Assembly: GCF_029945895.1 (NCBI RefSeq)
Contig: NZ_JAQSDL010000013.1
Span: 19,650-83,649, forward strand
DNA: 64,000 bases
Reading direction: 5' to 3'
Source: Polaromonas sp.
GTDB taxonomy: Bacteria > Pseudomonadota > Gammaproteobacteria > Burkholderiales > Burkholderiaceae_C
The translations under genes and the position numbers were made by a program. A model generated the notes under the pieces. It did not search any database. It was not told the DNA's origin and saw nothing but the letters and a program-made list of their open reading frames with translations. Below, one piece after another: positions 57,639 through 64,000 of the stretch (positions are counted from its first letter, which is position 1; each line of letters opens with the position of its first letter).

Positions 57639-58040
57639 ATGCGTCACGGACACGGACTTCGTAAACTCAATCGCACCAGCTCACACCGGCTGGCCATGCT
57701 ACGTAACATGATGAATTCCCTTATTCAGCATGAAGCGATCAAAACAACCTTGCCCAAGGCCAAAGAGCTTCGCCGCGTCGTTGAGCCGATGATCACATTG
57801 GCAAAAGAGCCTACGCTCGCGAACAAGCGCTTGGCATTTGACCGTCTGCGTGACCGCGACATGGTGGTCAAGCTTTTTGCCGAGCTCGGCCCTCGCTACA
57901 AGACACGTCCTGGTGGCTACACACGTATCCTCAAAATGGGATTTCGTGTCGGCGACAACGCACCGATGGCATTGGTGGAGTTGGTTGATCGCCCGGAGTT
58001 TGCTGAAGACACTACTTCTGACATCGCTAAGTCGGAATAG
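57639..58040 (+). CDS. rplQ: 50S ribosomal protein L17
   Basis: The 133-residue protein begins [20 protein letters not shown] and ends [15 protein letters not shown]. It is the last gene of the cluster. The promoter for the next tRNA gene lies within and just past its 3' end. Confidence 0.98.
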   Translation: MRHGHGLRKLNRTSSHRLAMLRNMMNSLIQHEAIKTTLPKAKELRRVVEPMITLAKEPTLANKRLAFDRLRDRDMVVKLFAELGPRYKTRPGGYTRILKMGFRVGDNAPMALVELVDRPEFAEDTTSDIAKSE

Positions 58041-58048
58041 GGTATAAT
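58019..58048 (+). promoter_or_regulatory. Promoter of the initiator tRNA gene
   Basis: A perfect TATAAT at 58043-58048 ends 9 nt before the mature tRNA. TGACAT (58019-58024) at 18-nt spacing is a weak -35. It overlaps the last codons of rplQ. Confidence 0.65.
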
Positions 58049-58057
58049 AAATCATAT

Positions 58058-58134
<77 letters not shown>

Positions 58135-58162
58135 ATACCCACGCCGTTCAGGCTGGTAGCAG

Positions 58163-58186
58163 ACGCCCACTTCACGTGGGCGTTTT
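58163..58186 (+). terminator. Rho-independent terminator after the initiator tRNA
   Basis: ACGCCCAC and GTGGGCGT make an 8-bp stem with loop TTCAC, followed by TTT. It ends the tRNA transcript and probably the ribosomal operon. Confidence 0.8.
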
Positions 58187-58634
58187 GCTTTCCGCCGTTT
58201 GTTTGCTATTGCCACGTAGGTGAGGGGCTCTTTCGGTCTGCTTGGTCCATGGACTCAAGAGGTCGATTTGCTTTTTCCAACGGGTCGGTTGGGATTTCCA
58301 TGAGAGGCTGGTGTCTTGTGACGCGGGCGGGCAACCCTTGCAGGGGTAACATGTGCAGTTAGGGCCTCTTTTGTTTTCGGATGACGCAATTGTCGAATCT
58401 GTAGCCCTCTCTGTCGCGTAAACTCTTGGAGCGGTCCCAAAGGGCTGGCAGCTGAGAGATTTGTTTGACGGTCATGGGGTCGTGCCGCCACACTAAGCAG
58501 CCGATGTCGCCAAAAATGATGCCAACTCACAAAATCTGACTTGCAAATGTGGCGGCAAGTGTTTGATTTTATTACAATTGGTTACTTTCCGTGTTGGCTT
58601 CAATTTTGAAAGAGCTGGCCTGACAGATCGAGAA
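58187..58634 (+). other. Long intergenic region before the Lap-type secretion locus
   Basis: About 450 nt with no convincing gene. The base use is mixed and less GC-rich near the end. A TTACAAT (58572-58578) could be a -10 for lapB, with no good -35, and TTCAATTTTGAA (58599-58610) is a 12-bp palindrome 24 nt before the chosen start. A hairpin-like CCCTTGCAGGGG is near 58335. It may carry regulatory sites or a small RNA; nothing firmer can be said. Confidence 0.4.
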
Positions 58635-60833
58635 ATGAGTGACATGAACGTGCCATTGCAGACCAATCCTAAGAGCGAGGCTAGCCACTTGGCCCAAGGC
58701 TTGCGCGAGGACTTGTTGCATCACGATCCCTTGCTCGACTGTCTGGTCGAGTTGACGCGCATACATGGCCGGCCAAGTACGCGGGCCGCTTTGTCTGCCG
58801 GCCTTCCTCTGCCCAAGGCGGGTCTTCCTCCGTCGCTCTTTTCCCGTGCTGCAGCGCGCGCGGGTCTGTCATGCAAGATATTGAGACGTCCCCTTGAAAA
58901 AATAGATTCGGCGCTTTTGCCTGTTGTTCTGCTCCTTGAGGGCGATGGCGCCTGTCTTCTGCTCGGTTGGGATGATCAGGGGCAAACTGCAAACCTGCTT
59001 TTTCCGGAATCCGGCCAGGGCGTTGTGCAGCTGTCACGTGAACAACTGCTTGGCCGATATGTCGGCATCGCGATTTTCTCTCGGCCAAACTTTCGTTTTG
59101 ACCAGCGAACCCCTGAGCTGGCTGACATCCCTCAGCGACATTGGTTTTGGGGAGCTTTTCGGGACCAGTTTCCGCTTTATCGGGATATTCTGGCGGCGGC
59201 GCTCCTCATCAATTTGTTTGCGCTCGCCTTGCCACTTTTCTCGATGAATGTCTATGACCGCGTGGTGCCCAACTTCGCGGTCGAGACGCTCTGGATGCTG
59301 GCCTTCGGCCTGTTGCTGGTGCTGGTTATTGATTATTTCCTTCGCATCATGCGGGGTTATTTTGTGGATCTTGCGGGTTCTCGTATTGATATCAAGCTCT
59401 CCACGCTGATCATGGAACGGGTGCTGGGGATGCGGCTTTCCGAGCGACCCGCTTCAGTGGGCTCCTATGCCGCGACACTTCGCTCCTTCGAATCGGTGCG
59501 CGACTTTATCGCATCTGCCACAGTCACTGCTGTGGTTGACCTCCCGTTTGCCCTGCTGTTCTTTCTCGTCCTTGGCTGGATATCCTGGCCGCTGGTCATT
59601 CCGCCTCTGGTCGGGGTCATTGTTGTTGTCATTTACAGCTACATTGTTCAGCACAAGATGCATCTGCTTTCGGAGACCACTTTCAGAGCCTCTGCAATGC
59701 GCAATGCAACCTTGGTCGAGACATTGACAGCCATGGAGGCCATCAAGGCACACGGCGCTGAAAGTCAGATGCAGGCGAAGCTCGAGGACACTGCAGCGTT
59801 TCTCGCTCGTGTTAGTGCTCAGCTGCGGTTGTTGTCGTCGTCGGTGATCAACGTTGTCTCAAGTCTGCAGCAACTCATCAACATCGTGATGATCGTGGCA
59901 GGCGTGTATCTGATTCATGAAGGCAAACTGACCATGGGCGGCCTGATCGCGGCCACGATGTTGTCCGGGCGAGCCATGGCACCGCTGGGTCAAATTGTGG
60001 CGCTGTTGATGCAGTACCAGAATGCAAGAACCGCCTTGGCCTCGCTTGAAGATACGATGAAAAAACCGGGTGAGCGCTCCGATGAAATAAATTTCGTACA
60101 CCGGCCGGACATCGCAGGGGAAATCGTATTTGACGATGTGCACTTCAGTTATCCCGGGCGTACCCAGGAAGCTTTGCGAGGAGTTTCCTTCAGAATCAAG
60201 CCGGGGGAGAATGTGGTCGTGATTGGCCGGGTGGGCTCGGGCAAGACGACCCTGCAGAGACTGATTTTGGGCCTTTACACCCCCTCTGAAGGCGCGATCA
60301 CCATGGACGGCATCGACCTTCGCCAGCTTGACCCCGCGGATTTGCGTCGCAACGTCGGTTATGTTGAGCAGGATGCCATGCTTTTTTACGGCACCTTGCG
60401 CGACAACATCGCAATCGCGGCACCCTATGCCGACGACGGGGCGATTCTGGCTGCCGCCGAGGTGGGCGGTTTGATTGAGTTTGCCAATCGCCATCCTCAA
60501 GGCTTTGACATGATCATTGGCGAGCGGGGAGAGTCGCTTTCCGGCGGCCAGCGACAGGGCGTGGCAATCGCCCGTGCAGCTTTGCTGGAACCACCGGTGT
60601 TGTTGCTGGACGAGCCCACGGGCGCCATGGATTTTTCTTCAGAAGCGCAATTCAAGGAGCGCTTGCGCAGTTATGCCAAACACAAGACCATGGTCGTGGT
60701 GACGCATAGAAATACCTTACTGGATCTGGCTGACCGCATCATCGTTATCGACGAGGGTCGCATCGTTGCCGATGGTCCCTATGAGCAGGTCATCGAGGCG
60801 CTGAAAGCCGGCCGCATTGGGAAAGCCTCATGA
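58635..60833 (+). CDS. Type I secretion ABC transporter, LapB-like
   Basis: The 732-residue protein has a C39-peptidase-like domain (residues 1-130) whose catalytic pattern is degenerate, a six-helix exporter domain (about 160-440, VVPNFAVETLWMLAFGLLLV) and an ATPase with Walker A GRVGSGKTT, signature SLSGGQRQGVAIARA and Walker B VLLLDEPTGAMDF. It should export the giant adhesin encoded at 63013. Such C39-like domains bind the cargo without cutting it. Start chosen MSDMNVPLQ at 58635; a frame extension to 58563 lacks support. It overlaps the adaptor gene by four bases. Confidence 0.9.
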   Translation: MSDMNVPLQTNPKSEASHLAQGLREDLLHHDPLLDCLVELTRIHGRPSTRAALSAGLPLPKAGLPPSLFSRAAARAGLSCKILRRPLEKIDSALLPVVLLLEGDGACLLLGWDDQGQTANLLFPESGQGVVQLSREQLLGRYVGIAIFSRPNFRFDQRTPELADIPQRHWFWGAFRDQFPLYRDILAAALLINLFALALPLFSMNVYDRVVPNFAVETLWMLAFGLLLVLVIDYFLRIMRGYFVDLAGSRIDIKLSTLIMERVLGMRLSERPASVGSYAATLRSFESVRDFIASATVTAVVDLPFALLFFLVLGWISWPLVIPPLVGVIVVVIYSYIVQHKMHLLSETTFRASAMRNATLVETLTAMEAIKAHGAESQMQAKLEDTAAFLARVSAQLRLLSSSVINVVSSLQQLINIVMIVAGVYLIHEGKLTMGGLIAATMLSGRAMAPLGQIVALLMQYQNARTALASLEDTMKKPGERSDEINFVHRPDIAGEIVFDDVHFSYPGRTQEALRGVSFRIKPGENVVVIGRVGSGKTTLQRLILGLYTPSEGAITMDGIDLRQLDPADLRRNVGYVEQDAMLFYGTLRDNIAIAAPYADDGAILAAAEVGGLIEFANRHPQGFDMIIGERGESLSGGQRQGVAIARAALLEPPVLLLDEPTGAMDFSSEAQFKERLRSYAKHKTMVVVTHRNTLLDLADRIIVIDEGRIVADGPYEQVIEALKAGRIGKAS

Positions 60834-62245
60834 AGCCGCGATGGATCACGTGGGCTCGACCCTTGATGGCCGGCCTGGAGGCTGTCCGGCGAGTGTTGCA
60901 GCCTGGGCTGGATCGCACGCTCTCATCGTGGCGAGAAGATGATCGTCGCATGGATGCGGGATTTGGCGGTGATGCGGACCGCGCCATGCTCGCCCAGGAG
61001 CCTTTGCGAGCCAGAATGCTCGTTAAAAGCCTCGGCGTGGTTTTCATTCTGGCAGTTTTATGGGCGGGGCTTTCGGAGGTTGATGAAATTACGAAAGGTG
61101 AAGGCAAGGTCATTCCTTCGAGGCAATTGCAGATCCTGCAAAGTCTGGATGGCGGTATTGTTTCCGAAATTCTCGTCCAGGAAGGTCAGGTTGTTGAGCC
61201 TGGGCAAGTGCTGGTAAACATCGATACGACGCGCTTCGATTCTTCCGTCAAAGAAAACCGCGTCCAGTATCTGGCCCTGCTGGCCAAGGCGGCCCGCCTG
61301 CGTGCGCTTGCCGAAGGGGTGGCTTTTGTACCACCCCCTGAAGCCGTTGCCGAGGCGCCGAAGACAGTCGGAGAGGAGCTTCGTGCCTACGAAGCCAGCA
61401 CATCCACCTTGAACGCACAGTTGGCTATCGCCCGGCAGCAACTGGCTCAGCGTCAGCAGGAACTGGTTGAAGTTCGGGCGAAGCGGGAGCAGGCGTCGCG
61501 TGCATACGAATTGACGGCCAAAGAACTGGGGTACACCAAGCCCTTGCTCAAGGATGGCGCTGTATCAGAAGTCGAATTACTCCGGCTGGAGCGGGAAACG
61601 GGGCGTTTTCTGGGCGAGCGGGAAATGGCCTCAGCCCAAATTTCAAAGACCCAGTCGGCGATCGAAGAAGCCTCGCGAAAAATTCAGGAAATCACCTTGA
61701 ATTTTCAGAGCGAAGCCCGCAAGGAGTTGTCCGATACCTTGGCAAGGCTGAACGTGAGTTCAGCTGGCGGGGTTGGATTGGCAGACAAAGTCGATAAATC
61801 CTCGCTGCGCTCCCCGGTCAAGGGCACGGTCAAGCGCCTTCTTGTCAATACCGTGGGAGGGGTGGTTCAGCCGGGAAGGGACATCATTGAAATTGTGCCG
61901 CTTGAAGAAAACCTTCTTCTCGAAGCCAAGGTGTTGCCAAAAGATATCGCTTTCTTGCGACCGGGCGATCGGGCCCTGGTGAAGTTCACAGCGTATGATT
62001 TTTCCATCTATGGTGGCCTCGAGGCCAAGCTGGAATTTATTGGCGCTGATTCGGTCACTGATGAGCGCGGCAATACCTTTTATACGGTGCGTGTTCGTAC
62101 CGAAAAATCCAAGCTGGGTGAGGGTCTTCCCATCATTCCGGGGATGGTCGCTGAAGTGGATATCATCACCGGCCAAAAATCCATACTGTCCTATCTTCTC
62201 AAACCTGTATTGAAGGCAAAACAGGCCGCCTTTACAGAGCGCTAG
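60830..62245 (+). CDS. HlyD-family type I secretion adaptor, LapC-like
   Basis: The 471-residue membrane-fusion protein has a cytoplasmic N-terminus, one membrane helix near residues 62-82 (MLVKSLGVVFILAVLWAGLS), a biotinyl-lipoyl hairpin (LQILQSLDGGIVSEILVQEG), a long coiled coil (about 180-300) and the beta-barrel end typical of HlyD proteins (FYTVRVRTEKSKLGEGLPII). It links the inner-membrane exporter to a TolC-like outer-membrane channel, which is not in the window. ATGA overlap with the ABC gene shows translation coupling. Confidence 0.9.
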   Translation: MKPRWITWARPLMAGLEAVRRVLQPGLDRTLSSWREDDRRMDAGFGGDADRAMLAQEPLRARMLVKSLGVVFILAVLWAGLSEVDEITKGEGKVIPSRQLQILQSLDGGIVSEILVQEGQVVEPGQVLVNIDTTRFDSSVKENRVQYLALLAKAARLRALAEGVAFVPPPEAVAEAPKTVGEELRAYEASTSTLNAQLAIARQQLAQRQQELVEVRAKREQASRAYELTAKELGYTKPLLKDGAVSEVELLRLERETGRFLGEREMASAQISKTQSAIEEASRKIQEITLNFQSEARKELSDTLARLNVSSAGGVGLADKVDKSSLRSPVKGTVKRLLVNTVGGVVQPGRDIIEIVPLEENLLLEAKVLPKDIAFLRPGDRALVKFTAYDFSIYGGLEAKLEFIGADSVTDERGNTFYTVRVRTEKSKLGEGLPIIPGMVAEVDIITGQKSILSYLLKPVLKAKQAAFTER

Positions 62246-62257
62246 ATCGGGACGTCA

Positions 62258-62935
62258 GTGGGAATTCAGGACTCCGGACATCTATTTCTCTGCCCGCACG
62301 GACGCATGCTTCCTCGCTGGAGTGAAGCTTTCAAGACGGGAAGAGCCGGCAAAGTCCACACTGTGAGACCCGGTTGGGAAGCGGGCACGGTTGATCTCGT
62401 TTGGCTGCGGCTTGAGCAGGGCGTGCCTGTGGCTGTGCAGATGGAACGTCTTGCCCCGCGTTTGAAGCTGGTCCCCTGCGTGGCATTGAGTGATTTGCCG
62501 ACAGATGAGGAGGCGATTGCCGCTTTTTCGGCAGGTGCACGGGGATATTGCAATACGCACGCCTTTCCTCATGTTTTGATCCAGGTTGCTGCGGTTGTGT
62601 TGCAGGGGGGGCTCTGGATTGGGGAGTCATTGATGCAGCGATTGGTTAGCGCCACCAGCCGGCTGCAGGTGCAGGCGCCAGCTGGTAGGGTTGAGGCCGG
62701 TGTGAGGTCTGGCTGGTCTCAAGACCTCACTGACCGGGAGAAGGAGGTTGCCGCCACGCTCGCCGCCGGAGCCAGCAATAAGGAGATTGCCCGAGCACTT
62801 GGCATTACAGAGCGAACCGTCAAGGCGCATGTAGGCGCCATTCTTGAAAAACTTCATGTGCGGGATCGCCTTCAGTTGTCGCTGGTCGTGAACGGCCAGG
62901 CGTCCGGACGCCCTCAGAATCGGGGGGCGGCCTAG
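62258..62935 (+). CDS. LuxR/NarL-type regulator with degenerate receiver domain
   Basis: The 225-residue protein ends with a LuxR helix-turn-helix (DLTDREKEVAATLAAGASNK, then EIARALGITERTVKAHVGAI). The N-terminal 120 residues follow the receiver fold (GYCNTHAFPHVLIQVAAVVL), but at the phospho-acceptor strand DLVWLRLEQG there is no second Asp, and the N-terminal acidic pair is missing. It is thus likely controlled without phosphorylation. It starts with GTG, 12 nt after lapC, and precedes the adhesin gene with a palindrome at 62972-62990, its probable target. Confidence 0.85.
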   Translation: MGIQDSGHLFLCPHGRMLPRWSEAFKTGRAGKVHTVRPGWEAGTVDLVWLRLEQGVPVAVQMERLAPRLKLVPCVALSDLPTDEEAIAAFSAGARGYCNTHAFPHVLIQVAAVVLQGGLWIGESLMQRLVSATSRLQVQAPAGRVEAGVRSGWSQDLTDREKEVAATLAAGASNKEIARALGITERTVKAHVGAILEKLHVRDRLQLSLVVNGQASGRPQNRGAA

Positions 62936-62971
62936 TACCTCCGTACAGTTCCCCTGGCCAGTCAAACGGAC

Positions 62972-62990
62972 TACATTGAAACTCAATGTA
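62972..62990 (+). promoter_or_regulatory. 19-bp perfect palindrome upstream of the adhesin gene
   Basis: TACATTGA, AAC and TCAATGTA form an exact 8-bp inverted repeat with a 3-nt centre, 22 nt before the adhesin ATG. Length and symmetry fit the operators of LuxR/NarL-type regulators, and such a regulator is encoded directly upstream. TGTAATAAC at its right edge may be part of a -10. Confidence 0.55.
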
Positions 62991-63012
62991 ATAACTCCGT
63001 CTGGGATTCGAT

Positions 63013-64000
63013 ATGGCAAAAGAAGCCAACGTCGTCGGCAATGTCGTTTTGATTGAAGGCATAGCCTTTGCGCAGAACAGCGATGGTGAACAGCGCCTTC
63101 TTAAGTTCGGCGATCCTGTTTTTGAAGGGGAAGTAATCGTCACGGCGGCCGGAGGCCGTGTGGAACTCGCCTTCGATCAAGGCGGAAAGTTTCTTCTCCG
63201 TTCCAGGGAAACCGTAACACTTGACTCAACCGTCTTTGGCAACGTCCTGCCGGATGCGGACAGCGGCGCCCTTTTGCCACGTGTTGGAGAACTCACCAGC
63301 ATTCTTAATGCGATTAGCGAAGGCAGCAGCCTTGACAGGTTATTGCAGGAAACGTCATCCGGGGTGAGTTCGGCTTCTGACGCCGGCGGCGCCAATATAC
63401 GGGCTGACGATGGCAACAATTTTGTGCAGTTGTTAAGGACAGCCGAGGAGCTTGCGCCGTTAACGTATGAATACGCTTCACTTGGCAGGCAATCTTTGGG
63501 GTATTTGCCAGCTGGCAGCGCTCCGCGACCCGACGATGCGGCGGGCTCGTCTGAACTGGGCGATCAGGGCTTCTCCGCTGCACTTCCTGCGACTGGCGCT
63601 TCTGTTGCTTCTGTGGTTCCTGCGTCGGATTCTGCCGTTGTTGGGTCGGTCTCCACCCTGAGCAGCGCCACCGCGGCACTGACCGAGACCAATGCCGTCC
63701 TGACGACAGGCGGCACCCTCGCCGTGAGCGACCTGGATGCGACCGCCGCGACGGTGGTGGCCCAGACCGGCACCGCCGGCAGCTACGGCAGCTTCGTGAT
63801 CAACGCCGCAGGCGCCTGGACCTACACCACCAGCAGCGCCTTGAACAACCTCAACGCTGGCCAGACGGTCACGGAAGTGTTCACCGTCACCACGACAGAC
63901 GGTGCCAGCAACACGGTGACGGTCAACATCACCGGCAGCCAGGACGTCTCCACCCTGAGCAGCGCCACCGCGGCACTGACCGAGACCAATGCCGTCCTGA
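63013..64000 (+). CDS. Giant VCBS-repeat adhesin with retention module (partial, 5' end)
   Basis: The frame is open to the window edge (329 residues seen). Residues 1-140 are a LapA-type retention module (FGDPVFEGEVIVTAAGGRVE, ending NNFVQLLRTAEEL), which holds the protein in the outer membrane. A low-complexity linker follows, then VCBS-type repeats of 99 residues starting VSTLSSATAALTETNAVL. At the usual LapG cut site TAAG it reads TSSG (residues 114-117, in LLQETSSGV). The product should be secreted by the neighbouring type I system and mediate surface attachment. Full length is unknown but likely several thousand residues. Confidence 0.88.
   Translation, partial: MAKEANVVGNVVLIEGIAFAQNSDGEQRLLKFGDPVFEGEVIVTAAGGRVELAFDQGGKFLLRSRETVTLDSTVFGNVLPDADSGALLPRVGELTSILNAISEGSSLDRLLQETSSGVSSASDAGGANIRADDGNNFVQLLRTAEELAPLTYEYASLGRQSLGYLPAGSAPRPDDAAGSSELGDQGFSAALPATGASVASVVPASDSAVVGSVSTLSSATAALTETNAVLTTGGTLAVSDLDATAATVVAQTGTAGSYGSFVINAAGAWTYTTSSALNNLNAGQTVTEVFTVTTTDGASNTVTVNITGSQDVSTLSSATAALTETNAVL
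63649..64000 (+). repeat. Tandem VCBS repeats, period 297 nt
   Basis: The 55 nt from 63649 recur exactly at 63946-64000, where the window ends. The 297-nt period equals 99 residues. Identity at DNA level means the repeats are being homogenised by recombination or were copied recently. Confidence 0.9.

Noticed and set aside
58255..58530. 91-codon minus-strand frame in the spacer before the secretion locus
   Set aside because: Arg/His/Pro-rich without domain, ribosome site or typical codon use; treated as non-coding.
58541..58578. Sigma-54 promoter before lapB (TGTGGCGGCAAGTGTTTGA)
   Set aside because: The GG element is present but no GC doublet stands at the required 10-bp distance.
63145..63156. 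TAAG at residues 44-47 of the adhesin as the LapG site
   Set aside because: It falls inside the predicted folded retention module and far from the usual position before the FVQLxRxAE segment.

Overview
The window (about 62-64% GC by eye, no transposases, no CRISPR array) reads as chromosomal DNA of a betaproteobacterium of the order Burkholderiales, most likely family Comamonadaceae (Polaromonas / Rhodoferax / Variovorax type). The grounds are protein signatures (DUF3567 protein, PhaM-like granule protein, biotinyl-carboxyltransferase fusion, Rhizobium-like glycerol ABC operon, ribosomal protein sequences) and a dispersed AT-rich palindromic repeat. The genus is inference; no database was searched.

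Layout. 1-7.4 kb: end of a membrane protein, two small unknown genes, a bactofilin, a biotinyl-carboxyltransferase fusion, an LrgA/LrgB pair beside glycolate oxidase glcD, and a LysR regulator. 7.4-15.6 kb: purU, a class III aminotransferase, a ChaN-like lipoprotein, an AbrB-type membrane protein, a branched-chain-type binding protein, a DUF3567 protein, a DUF3108 protein and an IclR regulator. 15.7-22.8 kb: FAH-family hydrolase, MarC, VOC protein, a small release-factor-like protein, a DksA/TraR zinc-finger protein, a crotonase, a PhaM-like protein, a GST and a FIST protein. 23-33.3 kb: an LplT-PlsC fusion, a coiled-coil zinc-ribbon membrane protein, an exported Ig-like protein, an aldo/keto reductase, queA-tgt, recG and a MoaF-like protein. 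33.5-38.5 kb: oxyR-dps, ubiA, a small cationic exported protein, proC and a phytase-like esterase.

38.6-48.8 kb is a complete glycerol module: glpR-glpK on the minus strand and, divergently, glpS-glpT-glpP-glpQ-glpU-glpV-glpD. Glycerol is taken up by an ABC importer rather than a GlpF channel, then phosphorylated and oxidised. The two ATPases carry complementary motif losses that predict one working and one degenerate ATP site. 48.9-58.1 kb is the spc/alpha ribosomal cluster rplN to rplQ with secY, infA, rpmJ and rpoA, started by a strong promoter and followed by an initiator tRNA gene with its own promoter and terminator. The S10 genes that usually precede rplN are absent.

58.6-64 kb is a type I secretion locus of the Lap type: C39-like-domain ABC transporter, HlyD-type adaptor, a LuxR-type regulator with a degenerate receiver, and the start of a giant VCBS-repeat adhesin with an N-terminal retention module. 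A perfect 8+3+8 palindrome lies just upstream of the adhesin start, next to the regulator gene, and is a candidate operator. The expected LapG cleavage position reads TSSG instead of TAAG.

Between and inside genes, eight copies of a palindromic repeat (17-nt core like GCTATTGATTTAATAGC plus a G/C-rich tail) are scattered. Three copies lie in frame inside coding sequences (DUF3108 gene, recG, ubiA), all in the same orientation relative to the gene.
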